A stretch of DNA of 64,000 nucleotides from Paulinella micropora (GCA_009731375.1 BJOX01000126.1:480284-544283), one strand, 5' to 3'. Counted from the first letter of the stretch, positions 50,805 to 61,436 are shown. The notes: generated by a model from the letters alone, not told the origin. A program made the numbers and translations.

Positions 50805-51150
50805 NNNNNNNNNNNNNNNNNNNNNNNNNNNNNNNNNNNNNNNNNNNNNNNNNNNNNNNNNNNNNNNNNNNNNNNNNNNNNNNNNNNNNNNNNNNNNNNN
50901 NNNNNNNNNNNNNNNNNNNNNNNNNNNNNNNNNNNNNNNNNNNNNNNNNNNNNNNNNNNNNNNNNNNNNNNNNNNNNNNNNNNNNNNNNNNNNNNNNNNN
51001 NNNNNNNNNNNNNNNNNNNNNNNNNNNNNNNNNNNNNNNNNNNNNNNNNNNNNNNNNNNNNNNNNNNNNNNNNNNNNNNNNNNNNNNNNNNNNNNNNNNN
51101 NNNNNNNNNNNNNNNNNNNNNNNNNNNNNNNNNNNNNNNNNNNNNNNNNN
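50805..51150. other. Assembly gap (346 N)
   Basis: Run of N inside paralogue 4; C/G runs on its right side. Confidence 1.
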
Positions 51151-51314
51151 CCCCCCCTCCGGCGGGGGGTGGGGGGGGGGTGGGGAGGGACAACCTTGGA
51201 CAGCAGTATTTTTCCTGACAGTCCACGCCAGGTGCGGGCTGGGAGTACTCAATGTAAATACTAAAGTAACTGCACCAAGCAAAGCCATTTGCTCAGGCAA
51301 GCAGAAAGGGGAGC

Positions 51315-52103
51315 ATGGGTAACGTATGCGCCTGCGTTTGCGTGGGCGCAGGCTTGTGTATCTTGGTGCTCAGCTTGATTGTACTGAAATCCACAAGTGA
51401 CGTAAGAGGATCAGACTCACAAGAAGACACAAATTGTGTTTCTAAGTGGTCCCAGCCAGGGTATAATGAGCAGTTTAGGTTCTTGGGCCCTAATTTAACA
51501 TGCTTTGCGGATGCTGTCTTGTTGTATGAGAAGAAATCTCACCAGTGTCTGTCGGTGGTGGCAACCACGGGGGGCAACGTGTCGGAACCGGCCTGGCTGG
51601 CGTTGCAGCTGGCAGAATGTAGCCCTGGCGCCGCCGCGCTGCAAACCTTTGGACTTTTCAACGCGTCGAGCTCCAGTAATTGCACGTCGTTCAAAAAGCC
51701 GTCTTTTGAAGAGGACGGAGTCGTCGATGACAGGATTGGCTTTCACATGCTCTTGTACAATGATGCGAATGGAAATAACTATGGGCTTTCGCCCAGCGCA
51801 GATAACCCCGACTGCCGCGAGTGCCTTCGGATGAACCAAATCACCAACCTAAGCGCAATTTATCCAGCGTTTGGCTGGTGGATTGCTTACAAGGAACGCA
51901 ACTACCCAATCTATGGCAAGTGCATTCTGTTGCAACAGCCAAATGCCCAGGCTGTGAGCTACACATTTGCTCACATAGACAATAACAAGTTTCTGGTGAG
52001 CGACCTTCATCAAGCTAACAGAAAAGCAAGAATACCAGACAGTGCAACCTTTCGGTTGCTGGACCCGACTGCGCCATTGCCCCCGCCGCGCTCTCCGGAG
52101 TGA
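51315..52103 (+). CDS. Membrane-anchored glycoprotein with MGNVCAC N-terminus
   Basis: 262 residues, intact, ATG 51315. The first residues MGNVCACVCVG combine Gly at position 2 with several Cys, the pattern of N-myristoylation plus palmitoylation, and are followed at once by a hydrophobic segment (AGLCILVLSLIVL). The remainder has 10 or more Cys and sequons (NLTCFA, NVSEPA, NASSSSNCT, NLSAIY), so it looks like an ectodomain. Acylation would need the N-terminus in the cytosol, giving a type II protein. The Pro-rich tail ends TGA 52103. AAAAATAAATTTTATTC follows at 52156. No family recognised. Confidence 0.72.
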   Translation: MGNVCACVCVGAGLCILVLSLIVLKSTSDVRGSDSQEDTNCVSKWSQPGYNEQFRFLGPNLTCFADAVLLYEKKSHQCLSVVATTGGNVSEPAWLALQLAECSPGAAALQTFGLFNASSSSNCTSFKKPSFEEDGVVDDRIGFHMLLYNDANGNNYGLSPSADNPDCRECLRMNQITNLSAIYPAFGWWIAYKERNYPIYGKCILLQQPNAQAVSYTFAHIDNNKFLVSDLHQANRKARIPDSATFRLLDPTAPLPPPRSPE

Positions 52104-52428
52104 TTACCATCCTCAAGCATACAAATCGAGGAGGCGCAGCGAACAAAGTACAAAAAAAAATAAATTTTATTCAAACAAAAAGAGTCCTTAAAAAAAACCG
52201 TCCGCTTCTTGCACAAGACCCAAATACGGCGAAAGCCCCATATTAACACGGACTTGCAACTAGAAGAGCCACTAAGCATCCCTTGTGCTCTCTTGTGTGT
52301 TTGAGGGGGGATGCCCCCCCCCCCTCCGATTTGGCAGGGGGGTGCCCCCCCCCCCTCCACTTGCTGGCAAGTTCTCAGGCCCAAGGTCCTGTTTGATTCA
52401 GCGTCGGTCACAGAAAAGAAAAACTACT
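52104..52428. other. Intergenic with GC inverted repeats
   Basis: Poly(A)-type signals at 52156-52170. GGGGGATGCCCCCCCCC and GGGGGTGCCCCCCCCC inverted repeats at 52303-52355 resemble 14453-14500. No gene. Confidence 0.6.
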
Positions 52429-53733
52429 ATGGCTATGACTACTTTGCAGCCCTTTGCAGCTGGCATTGACACTCTCCGCTTCCCTACGTACCGCAACTTT
52501 CCAGTGGAAACTCTGCGCGACCTGGACACGGGCGGCCTGGAGCTTACCTGGGCAAACACAGAATACCCGGACCACGAGACGGCCGTGGCCGACTCACAGG
52601 GTACCCCCGGGGCCGTCGTCCGCGGACGGGTCGTGCGCTGGGAGCCGACCGTCTTCGCCGGCGCAGACGCGGGCCTCCTGCTTGCTTTTGAGCTAGCCGA
52701 CGGGCGCTACTCCGTCTCGCTGAGCATCCTACACGGCAAGCTGCAGCGGGTCCGCTTTGCTTCGTGTGACTACAAGCTCGGCGAGGGCACGCTCGAAATC
52801 GACGGTGTGTGGTACGCACTGGTGAGGTACACAGGACGGGGGAGACACGCGGGCAAGAGCGACTATGTGCCGGTGCCCCTGCTGGACCGACGCCTGCGCC
52901 TCGAGGCGGAAGCCCGCGCGGGGTGCGAGCGGCGGCGGCGGAACAACGCATTCCCGGAGCAACCCCTGCAGGCGTCGGTAGACGTGTACAACCAGGACAG
53001 AGACCGCCGCTTCAAAGCCACTTGCAACGAGCGGCTGGCGGCAGAGCTGGCGGGCCTGGTGAAGGTTCGGCAGCTGGCGGAGGCCTCGGTGCTGCTGTTA
53101 GAGGGCAGCGATGGCTGCTCCTTCCGCGCGCTGCGGGCCAGCGTACCCTGTCCGCTGCGAGCGGACGTGCCCAACCTGTGCGCCAACACCTGCGAGAAGC
53201 TGCGGGCCCTGCAGGCGCCCGGCCTAACTGTGCACCCCGGCTCGCTCGAGGAGTTTCTGGCCCGCCGCGCCAAGCTCGAACCTTCCCCGTCGCACTATCA
53301 GCTCTGCTACGCGGACCTTTGCGGCATGCTGCGCGGCAACCAACGCGCGCTGGAGCTGGCCGTGCGCGCGCTGGACCCCTGCGCCGGCTCCCTGCTGGCA
53401 GTGACTCTGTACCTCGGCCGGGGCGCGCTGCAGTCGCTCCGGTTTTACGCGGGCGACAAGGCCCTGAAGAAAGACGTGTTCACTGCTGAGCTAGCCTGGC
53501 TCGTGGGCCGAGAAAGGCGCGCCTCGCTGCTCTGGACGCTGGAATCGGGCAACATGTGCTGTTGGCTCTTCCGCTTATATGGACCCGCGCGGCCCTCCCT
53601 CTCTCTGCCCTCCCTCTCTCTGCCCTCCCTCCCCCTCNNNNNNNNNNTCTCTGCCCTCCCTCTCTCTGCCCTCCCTCTCTCTGCCCTCCCTCTCTCTGCC
53701 CTCCCTCCCCCTCCCTCTAGTATGGAATACTAG
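52429..53733 (+). CDS. Unrecognised protein with PSLSL repeat tail
   Basis: ATG 52429 (MAMTTLQPFAAGIDTL); open to TAG 53733 except for a 10-N join (53638-53647). About 390 residues look like ordinary globular protein (GTLEIDGVWYALVRYTGRGR, NLCANTCEKLRALQAPGL, RALDPCAGSLLAVTLYLGRG). The C-terminus is then a 15 bp repeat (CTCTCTGCCCTCCCT) giving Pro-Ser-Leu-Ser-Leu units on both sides of the join, so the repeat number is unknown. No family recognised. The leader before the ATG is A-rich (AGAAAAGAAAAACTACT). Confidence 0.65.
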   Translation: MAMTTLQPFAAGIDTLRFPTYRNFPVETLRDLDTGGLELTWANTEYPDHETAVADSQGTPGAVVRGRVVRWEPTVFAGADAGLLLAFELADGRYSVSLSILHGKLQRVRFASCDYKLGEGTLEIDGVWYALVRYTGRGRHAGKSDYVPVPLLDRRLRLEAEARAGCERRRRNNAFPEQPLQASVDVYNQDRDRRFKATCNERLAAELAGLVKVRQLAEASVLLLEGSDGCSFRALRASVPCPLRADVPNLCANTCEKLRALQAPGLTVHPGSLEEFLARRAKLEPSPSHYQLCYADLCGMLRGNQRALELAVRALDPCAGSLLAVTLYLGRGALQSLRFYAGDKALKKDVFTAELAWLVGRERRASLLWTLESGNMCCWLFRLYGPARPSLSLPSLSLPSLPLXXXXSALPLSALPLSALPLSALPPPPSSMEY

Positions 53734-53774
53734 GACATTTTATTATAAAAAACGGACTTTGGCGCCTGACTATT

Positions 53775-54409
53775 TGGGTGGTTGCCACGCCGGTTCTAAT
53801 TGCACAATGTCGACTCGGGCGGGCATCGCCACAGAGACCTTCAAAGCTGTCATTGACCATAAGCGTACCAATCAGTCCTACCCAGAAGGCGACACAAAAG
53901 CCGGCTGTTACATAACCAGAAATTTGGAATCCTTTGTGTCGTCCTGCATTTCATGGTGTGACCTCCAACTCGTATGTCATTGCGCACTGTTGCGTCTCGT
54001 TGCGTAGCTCGTCCGAGCAGTTAGTCATTAGTAATTCGCACGTGGCCCACCACACCAAAGGCCCGTCGCAGGTTTGCGTTAGTTTGGATTTGTAGTCGTT
54101 TTGCTTTTTTATTTCCTTCTCGGTGCATTCAGTTGTTGTAGCCATCCGTGAACGCAGTATGTGTTGCGACTCACTCGATGCCCACATGCCACAGGGTGAC
54201 TCTGCCCACACGTAGATCGTAGCAGGCTCGGGGTTGGACCAGGCCGATAGAACATGTTTTTGTTTCGTGCCGTGCTTGCTGTTGCGCGTAACAATCACAC
54301 TCAAGAATGGTATCTTTTGATATGTTGGCACGTGTATTGTGTTGCGGCCACTAAATCTTTTCTTGGCCGTTATGGCATGCAACAGCAGCAGCCAGTGGAG
54401 AAGCAACAT
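53775..54409 (-). pseudogene. Truncated paralogue of the 54485-55228 glycoprotein
   Basis: ATG 54409. The signal peptide MLLLHWLLLLHAITA and ectodomain match the neighbour nearly residue for residue (TYQKIPFLSV, TCDGPLVWWATCELL, SDELRNETQQC). The frame ends at 53951 just before the membrane part. A relic of the first membrane segment (GYVTAGFCVAFWVG) is in another frame at about 53910-53870, and the second segment is missing, while the final segment (53775-53825) resembles the end of the neighbour. This is a tandem duplicate in decay. Confidence 0.75.
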
Positions 54410-54484
54410 GACTATTTTTTTCTTTTTGTTCTTATAATAAAGGTAGCCAACTCGCGCAAGATGTTCCCCCGCAGGGGAGGGAAA

Positions 54485-55228
54485 CTAATCCGGTGGTTGC
54501 CAAGAGTCTCCTAAATGCACAATGCTGACTCGGACATGTCGCACTAAAAACAGGATTCCGCTAAGATTGGCGAATATGATGCACAACACGAACATGGCCA
54601 CCATGAAATTATAGGCCAGATGATGTAAACGATCGGTCCAGGTTTCTCGTCCATGACCGCGTTTGATGGTAAAACCCATAGTCACTGCTCCTACTAACAT
54701 GGCAACAAAAAAGCCGAGGAATATATAACCTAGTATCCTCGTTACCTTGCCTAGCTTTGTATTAAATGATCCGACCTTAAACTTGTACGTCAGTGTGCAA
54801 TTTTGCGTGCGGTTGCGTAGCTCGTCCGAGCCGTTGGTAATTAGTAATTCGCACGTGGCCCACCACACTAAAGGCCCGTCACAGGTTTGTGTCAGCGTGG
54901 ATTCGTAGCTGTCTAGCTGTTCTTTGTCATTTTCGTTGCATTCTCTTGTTGTAGCCATCCGTGCACGCAGCGTATGTTGTGACTCATCCGGTGTCCACGT
55001 GCTACAGGGTGACTTTGCCCAGACGTATATCGTAGCAAGCCCGGGGTTGGCCCAGGCCGATAGAACATGATTTTGGGTCGTGTCGCCGCGCTTGCCGTTG
55101 CCCGTAACCGTCGTCACATTCAAGAAAGGTATCTTTTGATGTGTTGGCACGTGTATTGTGTGGATATCACTCCAGCGAACCATCGCCGTTACGACATGCA
55201 GCAGCAGCAGCCGGTAGAGAAGCAACAT
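54485..55228 (-). CDS. Two-TM membrane glycoprotein, intact paralogue
   Basis: 247 residues from ATG 55228. Signal peptide MLLLYRLLLLHVVTA; ectodomain with sequons (NVTTVT, NGSDEL, NRTQNC, NCTLTY) and conserved Cys (KSPCSTW, TRECNE, TCDGPLVWWATCEL). First membrane segment ILGYIFLGFFVAMLVGAVTM (about 168-190) and second LAYNFMVAMFVLCIIFANLS (about 205-226). The layout (signal, ectodomain, TM, short loop, TM) is the same as in the 33956-34672 protein, though sequence similarity is not obvious. The ATG is preceded by AGAAAATAGTC; its paralogue has AAAAATAGTC in the same place. Confidence 0.75.
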   Translation of the reverse strand: MLLLYRLLLLHVVTAMVRWSDIHTIHVPTHQKIPFLNVTTVTGNGKRGDTTQNHVLSAWANPGLATIYVWAKSPCSTWTPDESQHTLRARMATTRECNENDKEQLDSYESTLTQTCDGPLVWWATCELLITNGSDELRNRTQNCTLTYKFKVGSFNTKLGKVTRILGYIFLGFFVAMLVGAVTMGFTIKRGHGRETWTDRLHHLAYNFMVAMFVLCIIFANLSGILFLVRHVRVSIVHLGDSWQPPD

Positions 55229-55230
55229 GA

Positions 55231-55821
55231 CTATTTTCTTCTTTGGTTTTTATCATAAAAGTAGCAAATAAAGGAAGGGGGCTGCGGATGTCCCGCGAAC
55301 TTGCGCCAAGGCTTGCCGTCGCTCTTGGCTGGCGAGGCCTGTGAGTTTTGCGTTAAATACGCATCCATAATTCTTTGGTAGAGCAGAGCTGCGCTAATGG
55401 TCACTACCGAGTAGTAAAAAATCGTCAAGCCGGCCACTACTTGTTCTCCGCCAGGGGCTGTGCACACAGACTTGGTTGAACCGCATTTGCTGCAGCCAAC
55501 CAGCCTCTGCAGCACATGATACACATAGACACACGAGTAAATGCTCCTCGGCTTAAATTCTGAAAGCAGCGGCAGTACCGAGAATTTCAGGTTTTGGGCT
55601 ACAACCAATCTCACTGCGGGGTCATAATGCAGCAAAGCCTTGGACGGAGGCAGGAGCCCGCCCGGAATGGTCGCGTATTGATCTATTTTCATCATGACTT
55701 TCAGGGCCTTGCAGACTTCTTTGGCATTGTAAGCAAACAGGGGCTCAAACAAGGCGCCACGTATGCTTCGGGCCAGAGCGCTACCGCCAAATGTGTTACA
55801 TAGGAAGAGCAGGTAGTGCAT
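55231..55821 (-). CDS. Unrecognised single-TM protein
   Basis: 196 residues from ATG 55821, ending two bases before the start of the next gene downstream. N-terminal MHYLLFLCNTFGG is hydrophobic. The middle has a Cys cluster (CSKCGSTKSVC) and a membrane segment VVAGLTIFYYSVVTISAALL (about 128-150); the tail is basic. No family recognised. This is the last gene of the island on the right; retroelement sequence begins within 60 bp of its start codon. Confidence 0.6.
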   Translation of the reverse strand: MHYLLFLCNTFGGSALARSIRGALFEPLFAYNAKEVCKALKVMMKIDQYATIPGGLLPPSKALLHYDPAVRLVVAQNLKFSVLPLLSEFKPRSIYSCVYVYHVLQRLVGCSKCGSTKSVCTAPGGEQVVAGLTIFYYSVVTISAALLYQRIMDAYLTQNSQASPAKSDGKPWRKFAGHPQPPSFICYFYDKNQRRK

Positions 55822-55895
55822 ATTCTTATGAATTTCCCGAAGAATGTTTCGTGCATATGCGTCAAGGATAAGGCTACCTGGCTACTACAGGTCCC

Positions 55896-56870
55896 AATTG
55901 CCCTCAAGCCAGCCTAGACCTCCTTTGTAACCCAGATTGGACAGACGCTGAGGTCTACGCCCAGTACCTGGGACCTACTGGATCGTTGGCAGCCGCAGAG
56001 AAGCTCTGGCACGACATTGGCCACGTCATCCCCGTAGAAGCTTTTCACAACTACTACCCAGTCACCGCTCCCACTGTCGGATTGACAAGGTCACTACCGG
56101 TCACTGCTCCCCCCGGCACAACCGCTGGTGCCACATCCACTCTCTCATCGAACCAGACTGGTCCGACAACTTTGCAGTCCGCCGGATGCTCATCTGCGAC
56201 TACGACCCGTTCAAGCCACCCTCCGACGTCTTCGACTCCTGGAACAGCTACACTGACTCCGTCAACGCCGATACTGCCCTCAGTCCTGGCGTCTGCAGTC
56301 ACGCCATTTCGAACACCGACGTCTGATCGAACTGTTTTCGCACGCGGATTAGCAGTCAACTATCGCATCGTCAACACGCCAATTCAGCTGGCCATCATGC
56401 ACGCCATCAGCAATGTTAGCGAGTGGGGAGATAGAGTTACGGTCACCATCATGGACGCCTGTTGGTACCGCTTCGTCCGCGTCACCGACCCAATCCAGCA
56501 AGTTTGGAGTTCGCTGTCCCTCATCTGGCTGCTATTCATTCGCGACCTTATCCATGGCCTGAACAAACCCGACTTATACAAGTCAGCTCTCCAAGCCCTC
56601 AATCTACAACGTTTTCAGAAAGAACAACTCTTGGCGTACATTCATCGGTGCATCACGTTTTACGAGACCACACATGCAGCCGGCGTAAGCATCTGCGACG
56701 GAAATCGGATTGAGGACTTGGGCCGTATGCTCACCCCGATGGAACGCGACCGATGGAATCAGCAGTCCTACTCACGTATGGCGTCGGCTGGCCTCGCAAT
56801 CTGGATGACCTCCTCCCTTGAGCCAGGACCCTCGACCCAAATGTCATGGATGAATATCTTCTGGGGATAG
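55896..56870 (+). CDS. Gag-like ORF of the retroelement
   Basis: Open to 56870; first ATG in frame 55986. A Thr/Ser/Pro-rich stretch (56050-56330) is followed by a capsid-like helical part (ALQALNLQRFQKEQLLAYIH, RDRWNQQSYSRMASAGLAIW). Assigned from its position before a zinc-knuckle and protease-like region, not from a clear family match. Confidence 0.45.
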   Translation, partial: NCPQASLDLLCNPDWTDAEVYAQYLGPTGSLAAAEKLWHDIGHVIPVEAFHNYYPVTAPTVGLTRSLPVTAPPGTTAGATSTLSSNQTGPTTLQSAGCSSATTTRSSHPPTSSTPGTATLTPSTPILPSVLASAVTPFRTPTSDRTVFARGLAVNYRIVNTPIQLAIMHAISNVSEWGDRVTVTIMDACWYRFVRVTDPIQQVWSSLSLIWLLFIRDLIHGLNKPDLYKSALQALNLQRFQKEQLLAYIHRCITFYETTHAAGVSICDGNRIEDLGRMLTPMERDRWNQQSYSRMASAGLAIWMTSSLEPGPSTQMSWMNIFWG

Positions 56871-57690
56871 AGACTCCGGTCCGCACCGACATCAAAGATC
56901 CATCTACGTACAAACGGGTCTATGTTCGTCCAAGACGTCAGCAGCTCCGGCAAGTAACGACTACTGAGGCGAACACCAACACTAACCGCCCCGCTTGGCG
57001 GAAACGTAAGGCGGACGCTATGGCAATGACTCAGACTGCCCCTTTACAGACGTCGACTCGCCAGGTCAAGCGCTTAAAGACCGACCCACCGGGTACCTCG
57101 TCGAGTCAGATCGATCGAAAACTTTTCACGGGCCTACCATGCACCTACTGCAAGGAGCACAACAACTTCTTGAAAAAGGGCCAGCTCCCCAAACATTCGT
57201 TTGAAGAATGCAAACTTCGTCGACAGCGTCGTCAATATGACGAAAAGCCATCAGCGGCCGTTGCCCGCAGCACCCCGCGCGCCTTCCATATGACTACCCG
57301 GTCCTGCACACCCTCTCCGCTGCAGCTGGTGCCAACGCCCCCGCCTCTACGGATTGCGACTATCCCAACGTTTGTCACCGGATGCGTTTGGGTCGCCAAA
57401 CATCCTCTCAACCGCCCATTTATCGGCAAGACTACATGCGCTTTGGATTCAGCCTGCAACTGTAAAGGCGTCGCTCGCTTATCGTGGGTTCTACAACACG
57501 GCTTCACGATGCGGCAGCTGCCGCCTATGGAAGCACGCTCATCCGTCGGCATCGACGCAGTCCTCTGCATCGAACTCTTTTGTTTCCGCTAGCCCAACGT
57601 CGCCGCTCCATGCAATTACCGTTTATGTGTCGGCTCACCTGCCCGATCGCGTGGATCTACTCTTCGCCAACGAGGTTAACCACAGATAAA
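56846..57690 (+). pseudogene. Nucleocapsid zinc finger and protease-like region
   Basis: CTYCKEHNNFLKKGQLPKHS followed by FEECKLRR gives C-x2-C-x13-H-x4-C (about 57139-57210). CALDSACNCKGVARLSWVLQ (about 57445-57500) resembles the Ty3 aspartic protease start, but the usual DSG is DSA. The frame stops at TAG 57590; a further protease-like stretch (AITVYVSAHLPDRVDLLFAN) is in another frame to 57690. Confidence 0.45.
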
Positions 57691-57691
57691 C

Positions 57692-58777
57692 TTGTCCGTT
57701 GACGAGGCCCAGAGGATCAAGCCAACGGACTACATCCCTTTGAAGCCCAAGGCAAGACAGATCGTCTACGAGACTGAATTTCTTTTCTTCGATGAGCAAC
57801 TTCAGGTGGGCGATCGTCAACTAGCCACCATTAGCTATGATTTTCGTCCGGAGACCCTGGCTGAAATGACTTCTTACCCGACCTCCGAGATTGAGAAGAT
57901 CTTCAAGACCCGTGTTGTCACACAATCTAGATCTTCGGATTCCTACGATCTTTTGTCAACTTCGCAAGCTCACCTCTACGGCCGCACAATCAACCTGTTC
58001 ATGTCCGAGAAGAAGAGGCCATGCGATGGGAAAGTGTTGACAGAAGACGACGAAGACGATGAAGAAGAAGAAGAAGAAGAAATTAAAGTTAATTCCGCCA
58101 AAAGAAAAAAACCTTCTTCCAGTCCGATCACGCAAGAGGATTATCGTATCGATGCCCTCGCTTGGGAGCTCATCCGAAGGACTCAGCTGGCCGACTTGCG
58201 ATGCAGCCCGACGGCACGATCCCTCTCCTTCGGGTCATCATCATCATCATCATCGTCATCGTCTTCATCATCGGCAGCATCGTCATCTACCACGTCAACT
58301 GCATCGGCCCTTGACCAACCATCGGCCCCTGCACCTGGTACACCGCAATCATTCCAGGATGCGCTGAGCAACCCTCCATCGTTACAAGCTCCAGTTGTTC
58401 CGCGAACATCAAGTCACAGCCATCGACATGGTAGACGACGCTCTTCTGGTAAACGTGAACGCTCATCATCACCGGCACCTTCTTCTCCTTGCTCTCAAGT
58501 TCCGGCAGCTTCTGCGCCATCACCTCGGCCCACCCAACCGACTACTAGTCAAGTTGCCGGACTGAGCACAGCATCTAAGAAGGCACTACGTCGCGCTCAG
58601 CGGACAGCAGCCCGCGCATCTTCTGGCCGTTCGTCGTCGTCCAGCTCCTCGTCTGCACCTGCGAGCAGCACAGCCGTGATGCCGGCCCAACCGCAGGCAC
58701 CTCAAACATCTTCTAGTGGCTCGCCCTCCTCGCCCAGTTTCTCGTCGGCACCTCGTCGGCACCCGGGGGAAGCTTAA
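57692..58777 (+). CDS. Retroelement ORF with acidic and poly-Ser tracts
   Basis: 361 codons. N-terminal third looks globular (DYIPLKPKARQIVYETEFLF, FRPETLAEMTSYPTSEIEKI); then an acidic run (TEDDEDDEEEEEEE), poly-Ser (58235-58300) and a Ser/Pro-rich tail. Not a known retrotransposon domain. Confidence 0.4.
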   Translation: MSVDEAQRIKPTDYIPLKPKARQIVYETEFLFFDEQLQVGDRQLATISYDFRPETLAEMTSYPTSEIEKIFKTRVVTQSRSSDSYDLLSTSQAHLYGRTINLFMSEKKRPCDGKVLTEDDEDDEEEEEEEIKVNSAKRKKPSSSPITQEDYRIDALAWELIRRTQLADLRCSPTARSLSFGSSSSSSSSSSSSSAASSSTTSTASALDQPSAPAPGTPQSFQDALSNPPSLQAPVVPRTSSHSHRHGRRRSSGKRERSSSPAPSSPCSQVPAASAPSPRPTQPTTSQVAGLSTASKKALRRAQRTAARASSGRSSSSSSSSAPASSTAVMPAQPQAPQTSSSGSPSSPSFSSAPRRHPGEA

Positions 58778-58815
58778 CTAGTGCGTTATCCCAATCCTCA
58801 GCGTCTCACTCCCCG

Positions 58816-60400
58816 GTGCAAGGCGGCCCCCGGGTCACACTTTCGCTAAGCCCACTTGGAGTGTACAAGACTCGCACCCCCAACGCCACAGACCGCGACC
58901 ATGTTGGACCACTAAGCCAGTTGGCACAGAGAGATGCAATGACGCCGGTACCACCGCCGCCTTTCTCTCCTCCAGCTGACCGTTATGTCAGGGTCAGCCC
59001 CACGAGATCGAGTCACGGCTGGTCGGGGTTCTCCAACTTTACGGACATGCCAGGCCATCAACTGGAGCTTCAAAAAGCCTTTGGCGCCAAGGGCTCTCCA
59101 GGCACGGATCCTGAACTCTACATTGTTCGAGACATCTTCGCCACTTATTTTCCAACAGCGGCCATGAATCCAGGCACTCACCCGCATTGCAGTCACCTTG
59201 GTTACTGGAACCCTAAGCACTTTACCCTCAATCAGGGCCTATGGCCGGATTCAACAATGGTACAGATGCAACACCCGAGAGTGGAACGCTACTCTCCTAG
59301 GATACAATCGCTCCCGCACGGTGCTTTCCGTATCGAACCCCTCGATAGACCGCCTTCCTTCAAAGTGACTCAAGACTGGCTTCTCCCTTCGGCAGACTTC
59401 AACTTTTGCCGACAGGCCAATTTTGGTGTGAACTTTCCTTCCGCGGGATACTGGCCTACCACGTACCAGGGTAAGCAGGATATACGCTCACACAGAACCG
59501 CGACAATGGTACGGGAAGACACCATGGGACAATGAATATGCGACGGAGTTCTCTGAAGCCATCCGAGGCTTCCACCGCGACCGCCCTACTATCTTGATGC
59601 AGCGCTACTGGCCCCCTCGCAACAACGCACACGAGATGGACCCCGAGACCTTTGAGGACTTCACATGCGGTCTTGCTCTCATTTCGGGAACCAGAAGCCC
59701 TCTCGCAGTCATCAACACCGAAGCCATGTGCCTGATCCGCGCGGACTCTACATCGGCCCCTGTGATGACCCGTCGGGCAAGTAATGCGCCTACTAAAACC
59801 GAACTTGAAAATATCTTCAGTATCCCGGAGGGCGCTACCATGATGTCACGGTTTTATAATAGCAAACAAACTGCCATCATATTCCCACTTCGGCCCACAA
59901 AACGGCAGAAATACTGCCCAACTCATCGCAGCCTCTCTAGTTGGACCTAACATCGAACCCACCGGCGTGTCAACCTCACGGTGTACTACACAGACAGAAA
60001 CGACGAACTGTTCTTGGACTCATTTTTTAACCCCAACCACTATATGGGACAATCAATAGGTATAATGAAATTCATGGGGATAGTTACGCTCGACGACGAC
60101 GCAACCCGCGACTATCTTCAGAAGTCACACAACTGGACAGCCTCCCCGGGCACGGATGGTGTTAGGGATTCCTTTTCTGGCGAATTCCGCTGGATACGTT
60201 ATGAAAATGTCCCGTGGCATCTAGCCCAGTATTTCCTTATGGTCGCAGCCAGCGAAACTGGAAGAAGGTCAAGCAAGGAAATTCATGTGGTACACCACCC
60301 ACCCCATACTGTCCCATGTTCGACGGATATCATTAATCCGTACTCTCGAGACAAACGCTCCGTGGCTACCCCTACGGAGCTCCACTTGTCCGTATGAAAT
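58816..60400 (+). CDS. Unrecognised ORFs between protease and RT
   Basis: Three consecutive open stretches (58816-59535, 59594-59950, 59981-60397) in changing frames carry globular-looking text (FGAKGSPGTDPELYIVRDIF, NVPWHLAQYFLMVAASETGR). Ty3 elements normally have nothing this long between protease and RT. It could be an extra element-specific protein, a captured host gene or a nested insertion. Confidence 0.35.
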
Positions 60401-60488
60401 CGTCACGCCACGCTCAACGACACTTCCAAGTCTGGCGCCCGGGTGATATTTACGTGACCCATCACCAAGTGGGCCACACCCATCATCG

Positions 60489-61424
60489 ATGGCTCAACCT
60501 CAAGACAACAGGACAGAGGAAAATCTCTTATATTTCTACACAACTCTAGAAATGAGCACCCGAGATCTAGTGTACGAGAGGTTGCTTACCCCAGAACCTG
60601 AGAACTCCCGTGTATTTACACTCTCACCAGGAGCGACACGGAGACACTACCGCATCGGACATCCTCATACCTATGAAATCCACGCTGGATTTGACGTCCA
60701 AGCATCGTCATCGAACCCGTACGAGATAGTGTATTCCCCTGAGAAATACGATGACCAACCTGATTCTTCGTCAAGTTCGAGTTCTTAATCCAGTTCGTCC
60801 TCTAGCTCGAGTTCATTGTCAAGGGTGATGGTCCATGCTCAGCCTCCATCTGCCCCAGCGTCGTTACCATCGGCCCCAGCGTCGTTACCACCGGCCCCAG
60901 CACAGCCACCGTTGGCCTCAATCCAGCCGCCATCAACCCTGGCTCATCCACCAGCGGCCACTGGTTCTGACGCACCGGCCGCACCGTTGCCACAGGTAAC
61001 TCGCGCCCACCCTGTTCAACCACAACCCTTTTCTGGCTGCAAGCCCAGTGAGAACAAGAAGCATCACGACGATGCTGATTCAAAAGGCGGCGGACACGGC
61101 CCCTCCTCGTCTTCGTCAAGTGGTTCGTCGTCAAGCAGTTTGCCATCAACGCCAACTACGACACAGACATCTGAGACTTCTCCTCCTCACTCAACGACAC
61201 GACGTTCGCAACACCCTCGAAACAAGGATAGTGTGAACTTTGCAAATTGCCCAAAAGCAACCTCTCCTTTACCTAGCCACTTTGCCTCTCCCGATCATCG
61301 AGCTGCATTTTCAAAGCGACGATTTCTCGATCATAAATCCAGGAGTTACCGTCAATTTAATATGCTCGCTCGGCCTGGCACTGGCTCAACTCAGAGTTTG
61401 GGCAATACGCAAAGTCAGGCGTGA
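60489..61424 (+). CDS. Low-complexity ORFs upstream of RT
   Basis: 60489-60788 (99 codons, ending in poly-Ser) and 60816-61424 (202 codons, PSAPASLPSAPASLP-type repeats and poly-Ser). The arrangement repeats the globular-then-Ser/Pro pattern of 57692-58777. Confidence 0.35.
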
Positions 61425-61436
61425 CAACCAAATCTG

